Position numbers and translations under genes: made by a program
Notes under the pieces: model-generated
Databases searched by the model: none
Seen by the model: only the letters and a program-made list of their open reading frames with translations
What the model was told of the DNA's origin: nothing
NCBI GenBank assembly: GCA_029260575.1
Contig: JAJDDB010000016.1
Span: forward strand, 1-64,000
Origin: Phycisphaerales bacterium
Lineage (GTDB): Bacteria; Planctomycetota; Phycisphaerae; Phycisphaerales; SM1A02
Length of the DNA: 64,000 nt
Direction of reading: 5' to 3'
In this document: piece after piece, positions 34,104-42,929 of the stretch
Position numbering within the stretch: position 1 is the stretch's first letter
Layout of the letters: every line of letters starts with the position of its first letter

Positions 34104-35555
34104 CTATGCAGTTGCGTCGGCTGTGTCGCAGATCAGTTTCCACGCGGCTTGAACGTGGCGGAGTTTGGTATGCGTCGCCCCAATGGACATGCGCAGTGTG
34201 TATTGATCGCGCAGTTTCGTATGGGTGAGATACAGCTTGCCTGTGGCGTTCAGCGCGTGCAGGAGTTGTTCGTTGAAGGTGTCCCCTGCCTTGTGGCGGA
34301 AACACACGAGTGTGAACAGCGGGTCGACGAGAAGTTCAAAATCGTCATGGTCGCGCACCCATTGTGAGAATTGCTGCGCGAGTGCGACATGATAGCGGAC
34401 ATGTTGTTGCAGGCCGGTGATGCCATAGTGACGTATGACGAACCAGAGTTTGAGCGCACGAAATCGCCGGCCGAGCGGAATGTGCCAGTCACGATAATCG
34501 AAGACCGCGCCGGATTCGGTGGCTGCGTTGCGCAGGTATTCCGGCAAGACCGACAGCGTGCGGATCAGCGCTGCGCGGTCTGCGACATAGAAACAGTCGC
34601 AGTCAAAATTCGTCAGCATCCACTTGTGCGGGTTGAAGCAATAGCTGTCCGCGAATTCGAGGCCGTCGTGCATGGCCCGGAATTCGGGACAGAGCGCTGC
34701 GGTGCCGAACATTGCAGCATCGACGTGGAGCCAGATGTTGTGAGCTTTGCAGATATCACCGATGGCGTGCAGCGGATCGATGCCCGCCGATGATGTAGTG
34801 CCGAGCGTTGCGCTGACGAAGCACGGCGTATGCCCGGCTGCGATGTCATCTTCAACCGCCCGATGCAGCGCCTCAGAGTTCATCGCAAAGCTGGTATCGG
34901 TTTCAATGAGGCGCAGGTTGTTACGGCCAATGCCCGCAATGGCGACCGCCTTTTCGATTGACGAGTGCGCCTGATTCGAGGTGTAACAGGTGAAGGTGCC
35001 ATCGATGCCGGTGTCGTTGGATGTGAGGCCGGTTGCGCGCTCGCGTGCAGCGAGCAGTGCACACAATGCGGAACTTGAAGCGGTGTCCTGTATGACGCCG
35101 CCGCCGGTGGATGTTGATTTGAACTGCTGCGGCAGCGCGAGCATATCCGCAAGCCAATCGAGAACGTGTGTTTCGAGTTCGGTGCAAGCAGGGCTGGTGG
35201 CCCAGAGCATTCCCTGGATACCGAAGCCGGTGGAAAGCAGATCGCCGAGGATTGCCGGGCCGGAACTGTTTGCTGGGAAGAAGCCGAAGAAGTTCGGCGA
35301 CTGCCAGTGGGTGATGCCGGGCATGATGAGTGTGTCGATGTCTGCGAAAATCTGTTCGAACGGCTCGCCGGTGGTTGGCGGGTGCGGAGGCAGAGCAGCG
35401 CGAATGTCGCCTGGCTGTGCGCGTGAGAGGACGGGCAGTTGTTCGACGCGCTGCATGTAGTCAGCGAGGTAGTCGATGACTGCGTGGCCGTGGCGGCGGA
35501 AATCGTCGGGGGACATGTGTGCGGGGGGTGCGGGGTTGTTGTTGGAAGTGGGCAT
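34104..35555 (-). CDS. PLP-dependent amino-acid decarboxylase (aromatic-L-amino-acid type)
   Basis: A 483-residue group II decarboxylase. The PLP lysine is in SYCFNPHKWMLTNFDC. The cofactor pocket includes LHVDAAMFGTAALCPEF, and substrate-side segments include GITHWQSPNFFGFFPANSS and TSPACTELETHVLDWLADML. Such enzymes convert Tyr, Trp, DOPA or related amino acids to amines plus CO2; the specificity here cannot be read. ATG 35555 is chosen; MSPDDFRR at 35516 is an alternative. It is downstream of the ribBA-like gene on the same strand, separated by a hairpin. Confidence 0.92.
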   Translation of the reverse strand: MPTSNNNPAPPAHMSPDDFRRHGHAVIDYLADYMQRVEQLPVLSRAQPGDIRAALPPHPPTTGEPFEQIFADIDTLIMPGITHWQSPNFFGFFPANSSGPAILGDLLSTGFGIQGMLWATSPACTELETHVLDWLADMLALPQQFKSTSTGGGVIQDTASSSALCALLAARERATGLTSNDTGIDGTFTCYTSNQAHSSIEKAVAIAGIGRNNLRLIETDTSFAMNSEALHRAVEDDIAAGHTPCFVSATLGTTSSAGIDPLHAIGDICKAHNIWLHVDAAMFGTAALCPEFRAMHDGLEFADSYCFNPHKWMLTNFDCDCFYVADRAALIRTLSVLPEYLRNAATESGAVFDYRDWHIPLGRRFRALKLWFVIRHYGITGLQQHVRYHVALAQQFSQWVRDHDDFELLVDPLFTLVCFRHKAGDTFNEQLLHALNATGKLYLTHTKLRDQYTLRMSIGATHTKLRHVQAAWKLICDTADATA

Positions 35556-35607
35556 CGCGCGGTGATGGTAAACGATGTACACGAAATGAGATTTCAGCGT
35601 TTCGTTG

Positions 35608-35634
35608 GGTGGCGGCTAAAGCCGCAGGGCCACC
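35608..35634 (-). terminator. stem-loop between ribBA-like and decarboxylase genes
   Basis: An outer GGTGG/CCACC stem (35608-35612 with 35630-35634) encloses an inner CGGCT/AGCCG stem (35613-35617 with 35620-35624). It lies just past the ribBA-like stop and 50 bases before the decarboxylase start, so it may reduce read-through. It also resembles a generic dispersed GGCTAAAGCC palindrome. Confidence 0.4.
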
Positions 35635-35642
35635 GTGAGGGA

Positions 35643-36896
35643 TCACACAACGGCGTTGATTGGGAGTTGTTCGACGACTTCGAGGCCGTAGGCGTGGAGG
35701 CCGCGGAGGGTCTTGGGGTGATTCGTAAGAATGCGCAGGCGCGTCAGGCCGAGATCTCGAAGAATCTGGCCGCCGATGCCGATGTCGCGCTGCTCAACAG
35801 GTTGGGCTCTGCCTGCGATGCCATCGGTCGCAGTGAGATCAGGCACGTTGACGTCTGTGGATTGCGGGCGGTTGATGCGCAGCAATCTTTGTCGCAAGCC
35901 GTCGCCGAAACCCTCGGGGCGAAGATACACAAGCGCGCCGCGGCCTGCATCCTGAATCATCTGCATCGCGCTATGCAATTCCCGGCCGGTGGGGTTGCTT
36001 TGCTCGAGAAAGATATCACCGAGCAGATCGCGGCGGTGCATGCGGACAAGCACGGGTTCATCGATTGTGATTGGTTGGCCAGTGTCATCGAGCCGGCCGA
36101 CATCGCCGACGGTCAAGACGAGATGCGGCAGCGGGTCGATCGCGCTTTGATAGGCAAGCAGGTTGAATTCACCTTGCGGGGTGTGAATTGTTGTACCGCG
36201 TACAGGATCGATTCTGCGGGTGAGTGTTTCGCGGCCGAGGCGATGGGCAATGATCTGTTCAACGCTGCACATCTTGAGGTCGTGCTGTCTGCAGAATTGT
36301 TCGAGCTGCGGCAGGCGGGCCATCTCGCCGTCCTCGCCGACGATTTCGATGATGACAGCAGCGGGTTCGAGGCCGGCGAGGCGCATGAGATCGACAGACC
36401 CCTCGGTCTGTCCGGTGCGCACAAGCACGCCGCCATCACGAGCGCGCAGCGGATTGATGTGGCCGGGGCGGACAAAATCATCGGGGCGTGAATCAGGATT
36501 GAGCAGCAGGCGAATGGTTCGGGCGCGGTCGGGCGCGCTGACACCTGTGCCGACGCCGTGGCGTGGATGACCGTCGACGGAAACTGTGAAGGGTGTGGCG
36601 AACACGCTGCTGTTTGTGGAAGATTGTTCGACGAGGTTGATTCGATCACAGGTTTCGCCGGTGAGGGCAACGCAAAGATAGCCGCCACCGACGCGCACCA
36701 TGAAATTGACGAGGTCGGGCGTGATGCACTCGGCGGCGCAGATGAGATCGCCTTCGTTCTCACGACGTTCATCATCGACGAGCACGACAAGTTTGCCCGC
36801 CCGCAGATCGTCGAGCACTTCGGGAATGCTGGCGAACGGCGACGGGTGGTCGTTGGCAACGTATCGCAGATCTGGACGGGCGGGACTCGTTGACAT
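35643..36896 (-). CDS. ribBA: 3,4-dihydroxy-2-butanone 4-phosphate synthase with degenerate GTP cyclohydrolase II domain
   Basis: A 417-residue protein. The N-terminal RibB domain (residues about 18-220) is intact, with DDERRENEGDLICAAE, RPGHINPLRARDGG and the EGSVDLMRLAG segment; it makes the four-carbon riboflavin precursor from ribulose 5-phosphate. The C-terminal part aligns with GTP cyclohydrolase II but lacks the three zinc cysteines: the region reads RMHRRDLLGDIFLEQSN and continues without them. It is probably only a RibB enzyme. ATG 36896 is 37 bases from the divergent M42-type peptidase start. Confidence 0.9.
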   Translation of the reverse strand: MSTSPARPDLRYVANDHPSPFASIPEVLDDLRAGKLVVLVDDERRENEGDLICAAECITPDLVNFMVRVGGGYLCVALTGETCDRINLVEQSSTNSSVFATPFTVSVDGHPRHGVGTGVSAPDRARTIRLLLNPDSRPDDFVRPGHINPLRARDGGVLVRTGQTEGSVDLMRLAGLEPAAVIIEIVGEDGEMARLPQLEQFCRQHDLKMCSVEQIIAHRLGRETLTRRIDPVRGTTIHTPQGEFNLLAYQSAIDPLPHLVLTVGDVGRLDDTGQPITIDEPVLVRMHRRDLLGDIFLEQSNPTGRELHSAMQMIQDAGRGALVYLRPEGFGDGLRQRLLRINRPQSTDVNVPDLTATDGIAGRAQPVEQRDIGIGGQILRDLGLTRLRILTNHPKTLRGLHAYGLEVVEQLPINAVV

Positions 36897-36933
36897 AGCG
36901 GACAAGTGTAGCGGCTGGAGTACACTTGCTCCC

Positions 36934-38109
36934 ATGACAACAACCACAACAAGCACGAAGCAGCGAACGCAGCACGAGCAGTGGCTGCTGGAAATCACCG
37001 GCATTCCGACCGCAGCGGGGCGGGAACAGCGGGTGATTGCGTGGGTCGAGCAGTGGGTCCGGCGGCGGAAGAATGTGTCGCTGGATCGTGACAAGGCGGG
37101 AAATCTGCTGCTCACGCAGAGCAGCAAAGGCGGGCGATCGAAGGCGCAGCCGAAGCCGGTATATATCACCGCACATCTGGATCACCCCGCGTTTGTGGTG
37201 CGCGACGTTGTAGATGACCGCACGCTGGTGATGGAATTCCGCGGGGGGGTGAACGATCCGTATTTCAAAGATGCTGCGGTAGAAGTGTTCGACAGTGAAG
37301 ACGTGACGTATGCAGGAAAAGTTGTTGCACTTGATTCGAAGGCGACACCGTTCAAGATCGCGCGAGTGCAGTTGATTGCAGCGACGCACACGATCTGGCC
37401 GGGGGATATCGGGCGGTGGCGGTTTACGGGGATTGGCAGGCAGCCGCAGGTGCGAAAAGGGATTTTGCATGCGCCTGCGTGCGATGATGTTGCCGCGGTG
37501 GCAGCGGCGCTGAGCACGCTGGATGTGCTTCGCCGGCGCAAGGGTTTCGAACATGTGGGTGTGTTGCTGACGCGAGCAGAGGAGGTCGGTTTCATCGGAG
37601 CGATTGCAGCGTGCAAACACAAGTCAGTGCCGAAGCGATCGCGACTCATCTGCCTGGAAAATTCACGGAGTTTTACGGAGAGCCCGATCGGCAGCGGGCC
37701 GATCCTGCGCGTCGGTGACAAAGCAAGTGTGTTCGGGCCGGAGTTGACCAACCGCATCGGCGCGATCATGAACGAACATGCGAAAAAGAAACCCGACTTC
37801 AAATGGCAGCGGCGGTTGATGCCCGGCGGGACATGCGAAGCGACGACGTTCAGTTCGTACGGCTACACATCAACATGTCTGTGCCTTGCGCTGGGCAATT
37901 ATCACAACATGGCGGAGATTGACGAAGTCGCGCGAGGCAAACGGCCTGCGAAAGTCGCGCCGGAATGTATCAGCGTGGACGACTACCACGGGCTGATCGA
38001 GATGCTGGTGGTAGTTGCGGGGAAGCTGGACAGCGAAAATGTGCCCGACATGAAGGCGCGGATGGAAGAGTTGTGGCGTGAGCGCGGGTTTGTTTTGGGC
38101 CAGGAGTGA
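36934..38109 (+). CDS. M42-type metallopeptidase (glutamyl aminopeptidase / cellulase-M like)
   Basis: The 391-residue protein has the M42/M28 co-catalytic metal pattern: ITAHLDHPAF for the first His-Asp pair, HAPACDDVAAVAAAL for the bridging Asp, LTRAEEVGFIGA for the catalytic Glu-Glu, and a later CLALGNYHNM with the final His. It probably acts as a cytoplasmic aminopeptidase. A central PDZ-like insert (IWPGDIGRWRF) fits the family. ATG 36934 starts after a 37-base gap from the divergent ribBA-like gene. The gene is convergent with the CorC-type gene. Confidence 0.85.
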   Translation: MTTTTTSTKQRTQHEQWLLEITGIPTAAGREQRVIAWVEQWVRRRKNVSLDRDKAGNLLLTQSSKGGRSKAQPKPVYITAHLDHPAFVVRDVVDDRTLVMEFRGGVNDPYFKDAAVEVFDSEDVTYAGKVVALDSKATPFKIARVQLIAATHTIWPGDIGRWRFTGIGRQPQVRKGILHAPACDDVAAVAAALSTLDVLRRRKGFEHVGVLLTRAEEVGFIGAIAACKHKSVPKRSRLICLENSRSFTESPIGSGPILRVGDKASVFGPELTNRIGAIMNEHAKKKPDFKWQRRLMPGGTCEATTFSSYGYTSTCLCLALGNYHNMAEIDEVARGKRPAKVAPECISVDDYHGLIEMLVVVAGKLDSENVPDMKARMEELWRERGFVLGQE

Positions 38110-38161
38110 AGGTCTTGCGATGGAGGTGTTTGGCCGTCCATGCGGGCCACCCGACGTTGGA

Positions 38162-39487
38162 TTATTTGGCGTTTTGTGACTCGGAGGCAGGTTCCGACTG
38201 TTCGGTGAGCGTGCCGTTGGTGTGCGCTTCGCTGAGCAATTCAATGCCGATGCGCTGAACCTGGGTTGTTGTCGCCTCGAGTGCGGTGAAGCGTGCTTGG
38301 GGCAACTCCAGCGATTCGCCGACCTGCGGGACGTGGCCGAGCTTTGCCATCAGGAAACCCGCAACGGTGTCGAAGTCTTCATCTTCGGGCAGGTCGAGTG
38401 ACAACTGTTCATTCAGATCATCGATGTGATATCGCCCGTCGACTTCTGCGCGGGTATCGTCAATGGACGTGAGCGCGGGATGTTCTTCATCTTCGGGTTC
38501 GTGTTCATCATGAATCTCGCCAACGATTTCTTCGAGAATATCTTCGATGGTGACAAGGCCTGCGGTGCCGCCGTATTCATCGATCACGACCGCCATGTGC
38601 ACTTCGCTCCGTTGAAAATCCGCAAGTAGTTCACTGACGGGTTTGAATTCGGGCACGCGCAGCGGCTGGCGCAGTAACGGCTCAAGCGAAAAATCTTCCG
38701 TGTGTCTGCCGAGATACGGGATGAGATCTTTGACGTAGAGCACGCCCTTGAGGTGATCAAGATTTTCGGTGTAGACGGGGATTCGGCTATGACCGACCTC
38801 GTTAATGAATTCACGGATGGCTTCGAGATCGTTTGTCAATTCAATGCCGTCTATGTCGGTACGCGGGGTCATGACTTCGCCGACATCGGTTGTACGGAAT
38901 TCGACAATATTTTCGAGCATCGCAGCGGCGTCTTCATCGATGCGGCCTTCGCGCTGCGTGTCTTCAATGCGCTGCAGCAGTTCAGCTTCGATGACATCCT
39001 GATCATCAACAAGATTTGCGCCTGACAGTCTGCGAATGGATTCATCAATAAAATTCAGACTGCGGGCAAGCGGGCTGCAGATCACGGTAATGATGCGCAG
39101 CACCGGAAGTGAAACAGCGATGAGACCAACCGGCGCGTAGCGTGCCAAAGCACGGGCGATGACTGTTGCGCTGAGCCAGAGGCCGAGCACTGCAATCCCG
39201 CCGGCGATGAACAAGTGCGTCCAATTGAGCAGCGTGTCGCCACCGGGAGGAACGATGATCGCGACGAGCAGAATGAACAACGCCACGCGGGCAATGACGC
39301 GCACAAGGGAAACAGACACAACCGTGGTGTCGCTTGTGTGCATCAGCCACAGGCCGCGCGGCGGCTTGCTCTTGCGTTCGTAATACTTCTCGAGCGCGGT
39401 TGGACTGTAGCTGTGCAGCGCAAGGCCGAGCGCTGCGAGATACGTCGCTGCGAGGAGTGCGAATATGAGTATGAGGACTTCAATCAC
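38162..39487 (-). CDS. CNNM/CorC-type transporter-associated protein with CBS pair
   Basis: A 441-residue protein with an N-terminal membrane domain (four hydrophobic segments, from IEVLILIFALLAATYLAALG), a CBS pair (DVGEVMTPRTDIDGIE; HMAVVIDEYGGTAGLVTIED) and a C-terminal CorC_HlyC domain (DFDTVAGFLMAKLGHVPQVG). Such proteins are linked to magnesium or other cation homeostasis. The start is GTG 39487, overlapping the ybeY stop. The ybeY-corC order is common in bacteria and suggests one operon. Confidence 0.9.
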   Translation of the reverse strand: MIEVLILIFALLAATYLAALGLALHSYSPTALEKYYERKSKPPRGLWLMHTSDTTVVSVSLVRVIARVALFILLVAIIVPPGGDTLLNWTHLFIAGGIAVLGLWLSATVIARALARYAPVGLIAVSLPVLRIITVICSPLARSLNFIDESIRRLSGANLVDDQDVIEAELLQRIEDTQREGRIDEDAAAMLENIVEFRTTDVGEVMTPRTDIDGIELTNDLEAIREFINEVGHSRIPVYTENLDHLKGVLYVKDLIPYLGRHTEDFSLEPLLRQPLRVPEFKPVSELLADFQRSEVHMAVVIDEYGGTAGLVTIEDILEEIVGEIHDEHEPEDEEHPALTSIDDTRAEVDGRYHIDDLNEQLSLDLPEDEDFDTVAGFLMAKLGHVPQVGESLELPQARFTALEATTTQVQRIGIELLSEAHTNGTLTEQSEPASESQNAK

Positions 39488-40112
39488 CGTCGATGCGATC
39501 TCCGTGTCGGGCAAAGGTCGGGCCGACGCCGATGGCTGCGAGGATGCGATCTTCCTCATCATGCATGATCTGGTAGTCAGTATCGTTGTGGTCGTCATAG
39601 CCGCAGCAGTGCAGCAAACCATGCAATGCATACAGCAGCAGTTCGTGTTCGATGTCGTGGCCGCGCAGTGCGGATTGTGCCGCAGCGATGTCCACACAGA
39701 TTGCAATGTCTGCTTCGACAGGTTGATCAGAGCCTGGTTCTGTGGCGTCGAAACTGAGGACATCGGTGACGACCGGGTCGCCGATTGTCTGGTTGTGCAG
39801 CGACTTCATCTGAAGTTCATCAATGAGGCGGACGCTGACGCGGTGGATTGGTTGGTTGATACAGGCGGCAGCAGCGCGCAGCAATTCAGCAATGCGGCCG
39901 GTATTGACATGCGGCGCGCCGGTCAGCGCGCGATCGTCAGCGACGTCGATCTGGAGATTGTCGGCGGCTGTAGGTTCAGGGGGTATGTCGGAGTCAGCGC
40001 TGTCAGCCGACGATGGAGGTTGGTCGGCAGAGTCGCCGGGTTCGCCGGCGTCGGTGGTGGCAGTCGCCGTGCTTGCGGCGGAGTCGACAGTCTGCATTGT
40101 GCTTGCGTTCAT
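39480..40112 (-). CDS. ybeY: endoribonuclease YbeY
   Basis: A 210-residue rRNA-maturation RNase. The zinc motif HGLLHCCGYDDHN with the later MHDEE is the family signature. The fold start (RVSVRLIDELQMKSLH) and DVLSFDATE fit too. Residues 1-50 are a low-complexity Ala/Ser/Asp-rich extension unlike typical YbeY (about 150 residues), so the true start could be further inside. It overlaps the downstream CorC-type gene. Confidence 0.92.
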   Translation of the reverse strand: MNASTMQTVDSAASTATATTDAGEPGDSADQPPSSADSADSDIPPEPTAADNLQIDVADDRALTGAPHVNTGRIAELLRAAAACINQPIHRVSVRLIDELQMKSLHNQTIGDPVVTDVLSFDATEPGSDQPVEADIAICVDIAAAQSALRGHDIEHELLLYALHGLLHCCGYDDHNDTDYQIMHDEEDRILAAIGVGPTFARHGDRIDGD

Positions 40113-40426
40113 GATTGAAAGACTCGTGTCGCGTGTTGCCCGAGAATTGCGGGCGCGACCGGTTCATAGCCGGCCGGAAGTATTGGTAAGGATAGAACCA
40201 ATATCGGCCAGACGGCAAGCGAATTGTGGCAGGTGTCTGTTCGAGCGGGTCCGGTAAGGGGTGGAGGGCGGTTGATGGAGTCGTGCGCGGGGTGATGATT
40301 TTACGGATATTCCTGGAGGAGCGGGCCCAGCGGTGATCCCAGCATCAGGAGAAGCTGGGCTTAGGGCGGGCGGTGACAGCGGCGGCGTTGTGGGCGGTCT
40401 TCCTGCCAGGCATCTGGTTTCGGGAT
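40113..40426. other. intergenic region between ybeY and nuoF
   Basis: About 314 bases upstream of ybeY and downstream of nuoF, both on the minus strand. A family A palindrome lies at 40338-40359. I see no gene or RNA. Part of it must hold the ybeY promoter if ybeY is not read from the nuo transcript. Confidence 0.4.
40338..40366. repeat. intergenic palindrome, family A (diverged)
   Basis: CCCAGC (40338-40343) pairs with GCTGGG (40354-40359) around ATCAGGAGAA and is followed by CTTAGGG. It is closest to the unit at 2490 but has a shorter stem. Confidence 0.6.
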
Positions 40427-41770
40427 TTACGCTGACGCAACGGCCAGCGAGATTGTGTTGCGCTGCAGGCGGGCTTCAAATTCTTCGCGATATTTGTTCA
40501 CGATGGTGCGCACCGCCCAGTTGTTGCCATCCGCGAGGCCGCAGATTGTTGTGCCGGGCATGATGCCCATTGAGCCGGCAATTTCCAGCAACAGGTCGAG
40601 ATCTTTACTCGTGGCATCACCGCTTTCGATTCTGCACAGCAGTTTGTAAATCCACTGCGCGCCTTCACGACATGGCGTGCACTGACCGCAGCTTTCGTTC
40701 TTGAAGAATCTTGCGATATTGCGCGCGACCGCAACCATATCGGTGTCTTCATCAAAGACTGTCGGACAGGCAGTGCCGAGGCCCATCACGTCATAGCGCT
40801 TGCCGATGTCGAAGTCCATCGCTGCGTCGAACTGGTCCCGGCCGAGGATGCCCATTGAGACGCCGCCGGCGATTGCGCCTTTGAATTTCTTGCCGCCGCG
40901 CATGCCGCCGCAATGTTCGTTGACGAGTGTGCTCAGCGGAATGCCGAGATCGACTTCATACACGCCGGGTTTATTGACGTGGCCGGAGACACCCATGAGT
41001 TTGGGGCCGTAACTCGGCGGGCCGCCGATTGCGGATTCACAGCCCATGTTGGTCCACCAGTCAACGCCTTTGTCAACGATGGGCCCGACGGCTGCGAGTG
41101 TCTCGACGTTGTTGACGATCGTCGGCCGGCCAAACAAACCCTTGACCGCAGGGAACGGCGGCTTGATGCGCGGCCAGCCGCGCTTGCCCTCGATGCATTC
41201 AAGCAGGCCGGTCTCTTCGCCGCAGATGTATGCGCCAGCCGAACGATGCAGGTAACACTCGACTTTGAAATCGCTTCGGCCGTTGAGCAGACCTTTGTCG
41301 CCGAAGATGCCGTTGGCGTACGCCTCGTCGATCGCTTTCTGCATGACGACAGCCTGATGGCGATATTCACCGCGGATAAAGAAGTACGCGGTGTCGAGCC
41401 GGCAGGCGTAACAGGTGATGGCAATGCCTTCGAGCACGATGTGCGGATCAAAGTCGATGAGCAGACGATCCTTGAAGGTTCCGGGTTCTGCTTCATCGCA
41501 GTTGACGGCGAGATAGCGCCGCCCGCCATCGGGTTCCGGCAGGAACGTCCATTTCAATCCACAGGGGAAGCCGGCCCCGCCACGGCCACGAAGTTGCGAT
41601 TCCTTGACCATGTCCACAACCGCGCCCGGCTCCATGTCGAGGGCTTTTTCGAGAGCTTTGTAGCCGCCGGTGTTGGTGTACTCGTCATAGGTGACGACGT
41701 GGCGATCTTTGGGATCGCCCCAGGGTGCGGTGGGGATGCGCTGAACGAGGATGGGGTCGGTGACGGGCAT
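40427..41770 (-). CDS. nuoF: NADH-quinone oxidoreductase subunit F (NuoF)
   Basis: The 447-residue subunit that binds NADH and FMN and one [4Fe-4S] cluster in complex I. Visible features: GRGGAGFPCGLKW in the FMN/NADH site, AVNCDEAEPGTFKDR, AGAYICGEETGLLECIEG, and the cluster motif ESCGQCTPCREG near residue 350, with the fourth Cys in TTICGLADG. ATG 41770 begins the family N-terminus. It lies in the order nuoD-nuoE-small ORF-nuoF; subunits A, B, C and G to N are not in the window. Confidence 0.96.
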   Translation of the reverse strand: MPVTDPILVQRIPTAPWGDPKDRHVVTYDEYTNTGGYKALEKALDMEPGAVVDMVKESQLRGRGGAGFPCGLKWTFLPEPDGGRRYLAVNCDEAEPGTFKDRLLIDFDPHIVLEGIAITCYACRLDTAYFFIRGEYRHQAVVMQKAIDEAYANGIFGDKGLLNGRSDFKVECYLHRSAGAYICGEETGLLECIEGKRGWPRIKPPFPAVKGLFGRPTIVNNVETLAAVGPIVDKGVDWWTNMGCESAIGGPPSYGPKLMGVSGHVNKPGVYEVDLGIPLSTLVNEHCGGMRGGKKFKGAIAGGVSMGILGRDQFDAAMDFDIGKRYDVMGLGTACPTVFDEDTDMVAVARNIARFFKNESCGQCTPCREGAQWIYKLLCRIESGDATSKDLDLLLEIAGSMGIMPGTTICGLADGNNWAVRTIVNKYREEFEARLQRNTISLAVASA

Positions 41771-42047
41771 GGGCAACAGTGTAGTGTGGGGAGCCGGGAG
41801 GTTCACGCAATGAATTGCTCGCGACCTACGCTGAGAGCGATGCTGTGGCTCTCAAATTTCGCGATTGCAATCGGGACAAGTGAATGGACCTTCGTGCTTT
41901 GTTGCATCGCATGCAAGCAGTTTTCGGTCATCAATGCTGCGAGTCTCAGTGAGCATCCGCTGATCGTATCTTTAACTTGACGTCCAAGGCTTGACGGGAT
42001 TTGAAATGTTTCAAACCGGACCTGCGCTACGCTTCGGCCCGGCTGGT

Positions 42048-42248
42048 TCAGTCGCCACCGTTCTTAAATTCGATTTCTTCGATAGTGGTTCGGCGAAGGG
42101 TGATACCGTCGTCGCGTTGTTGTTCTTCGACATCCTTGCGGACGACGCGCTTGCGATTGGCGGGGTTGGTCTTTGCACCTTTGACGACGTGGCCGACGAA
42201 CTCGCCGAGGTTTCGCATGAGGGATTTCTTTGGAGTGCGATCCGTCAT
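42048..42248 (-). CDS. small conserved-looking basic protein within nuo cluster
   Basis: A 66-residue protein between nuoE and nuoF on the same strand. It is basic (TPKKSLMRNLGEFVGHVVKG, NPANRKRVVRKDVEEQQR) and ends with TLRRTTIEEIEFKNGGD. It has no membrane segment. Its position and codon pattern suggest a real gene, perhaps an accessory or assembly factor, but I recognise no family. ATG 42248 is chosen; ATG 42266 adds six residues. Confidence 0.6.
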   Translation of the reverse strand: MTDRTPKKSLMRNLGEFVGHVVKGAKTNPANRKRVVRKDVEEQQRDDGITLRRTTIEEIEFKNGGD

Positions 42249-42267
42249 TGGTGAATCATAGCGCAAA

Positions 42268-42290
42268 CCCGGGACAAACCCCGGGCTATA
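42268..42290. repeat. CCCGGG inverted repeat between nuoE and small ORF
   Basis: CCCGGG (42268-42273) recurs at 42280-42285 after ACAAAC, followed by CTATA. It may be a diverged family A palindrome or an attenuator inside the nuo operon. Confidence 0.4.
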
Positions 42291-42298
42291 TGAATTTA

Positions 42299-42823
42299 TT
42301 ACGGCAGTTTGGCGATGATCTCGTCGAGGGTTTCGATCGTCAGGTTCTCGTGCAACGTATCGTCAACAAGCGCGACCGGCGCGGTATCACAGGAACCAAG
42401 ACATTCGAGCGCGAGCAAAGTGAACTTGCCATCGTCGGTGGTTTCGTGCGGTTCGATGTCGAGCTTTTCGCGCAGGTGATCGAGAATCGCGCGGTGGCCG
42501 CATACTTCACAGGCAATGGACTGGCAGACTGCGATGACGTGCTTGCCGACGGGTTCGAGATGAAATTCTTCGTAGAAACTGGCCGTGTCGAGAACATCAG
42601 CCGGCGTGATTTCGAGGAACTGCGCGATCTCAATCATTGCCTGATACGGGATGTAGTTGTACTCGTGCTGCATGTCGTGCAGGATCGGCACGAGCGCACC
42701 GAGTTTGGTTTCATAGCGCGGCAGAATGTCGCTTGTGTAGCGCTGCTTCATCGCGTCGGTGAGATACGGCTCAGCGCGACGATCGATCTTCTGCGTTGCG
42801 GAATCTTTGACGATCCAACCCAT
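42299..42823 (-). CDS. nuoE: NADH-quinone oxidoreductase subunit E (NuoE)
   Basis: A 174-residue thioredoxin-fold subunit carrying the [2Fe-2S] cluster N1a. The four ligands are in VCQSIACEVCG (the first and second Cys of the CxxxxC) and LECLGSCDTAPV. Other family segments are LVPILHDMQHEYNYIPYQAM and ADVLDTASFYEEFHLEPVG. ATG 42823 is chosen. It lies 106 bases after nuoD; that gap holds an imperfect inverted repeat. Confidence 0.95.
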   Translation of the reverse strand: MGWIVKDSATQKIDRRAEPYLTDAMKQRYTSDILPRYETKLGALVPILHDMQHEYNYIPYQAMIEIAQFLEITPADVLDTASFYEEFHLEPVGKHVIAVCQSIACEVCGHRAILDHLREKLDIEPHETTDDGKFTLLALECLGSCDTAPVALVDDTLHENLTIETLDEIIAKLP

Positions 42824-42843
42824 CTGAAAACACCTTTTACGAT

Positions 42844-42920
42844 TCACCGCAGAAACGCGGATGGATTTTGAAAGTTAATCCCGGCTTTGCCTTTGTTTGT
42901 CCTCTGCGCCTCTGCAGTGA
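42844..42920. repeat. imperfect inverted repeat between nuoD and nuoE
   Basis: TCACCGCAGAAACGCGGA (42844-42861) matches the reverse complement of 42903-42920 at 14 of 18 positions. It resembles the CTCTGCGTCTCTGCGG-type intergenic sequences seen in many environmental genomes. It could form a long stem in the nuo transcript. Confidence 0.5.
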
Positions 42921-42929
42921 GTATATTTC

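Noticed and set aside
35439-36491. 350-codon plus-strand open frame
   Set aside because: It is antisense over the well supported ribBA-like gene and its translation has no recognisable domain; long antisense frames are common in this codon usage.
40913-41980. 355-codon plus-strand open frame
   Set aside because: It lies opposite nuoF, which has all its motifs, and the overhanging end past 41806 has no ribosome-binding site.
42000-42015. TTTGAAA-TG-TTTCAAA inverted repeat as an operator for nuoF
   Set aside because: A single 7-bp palindrome about 230 bases before the nuoF start, with no nearby promoter and no second copy; too weak to call.
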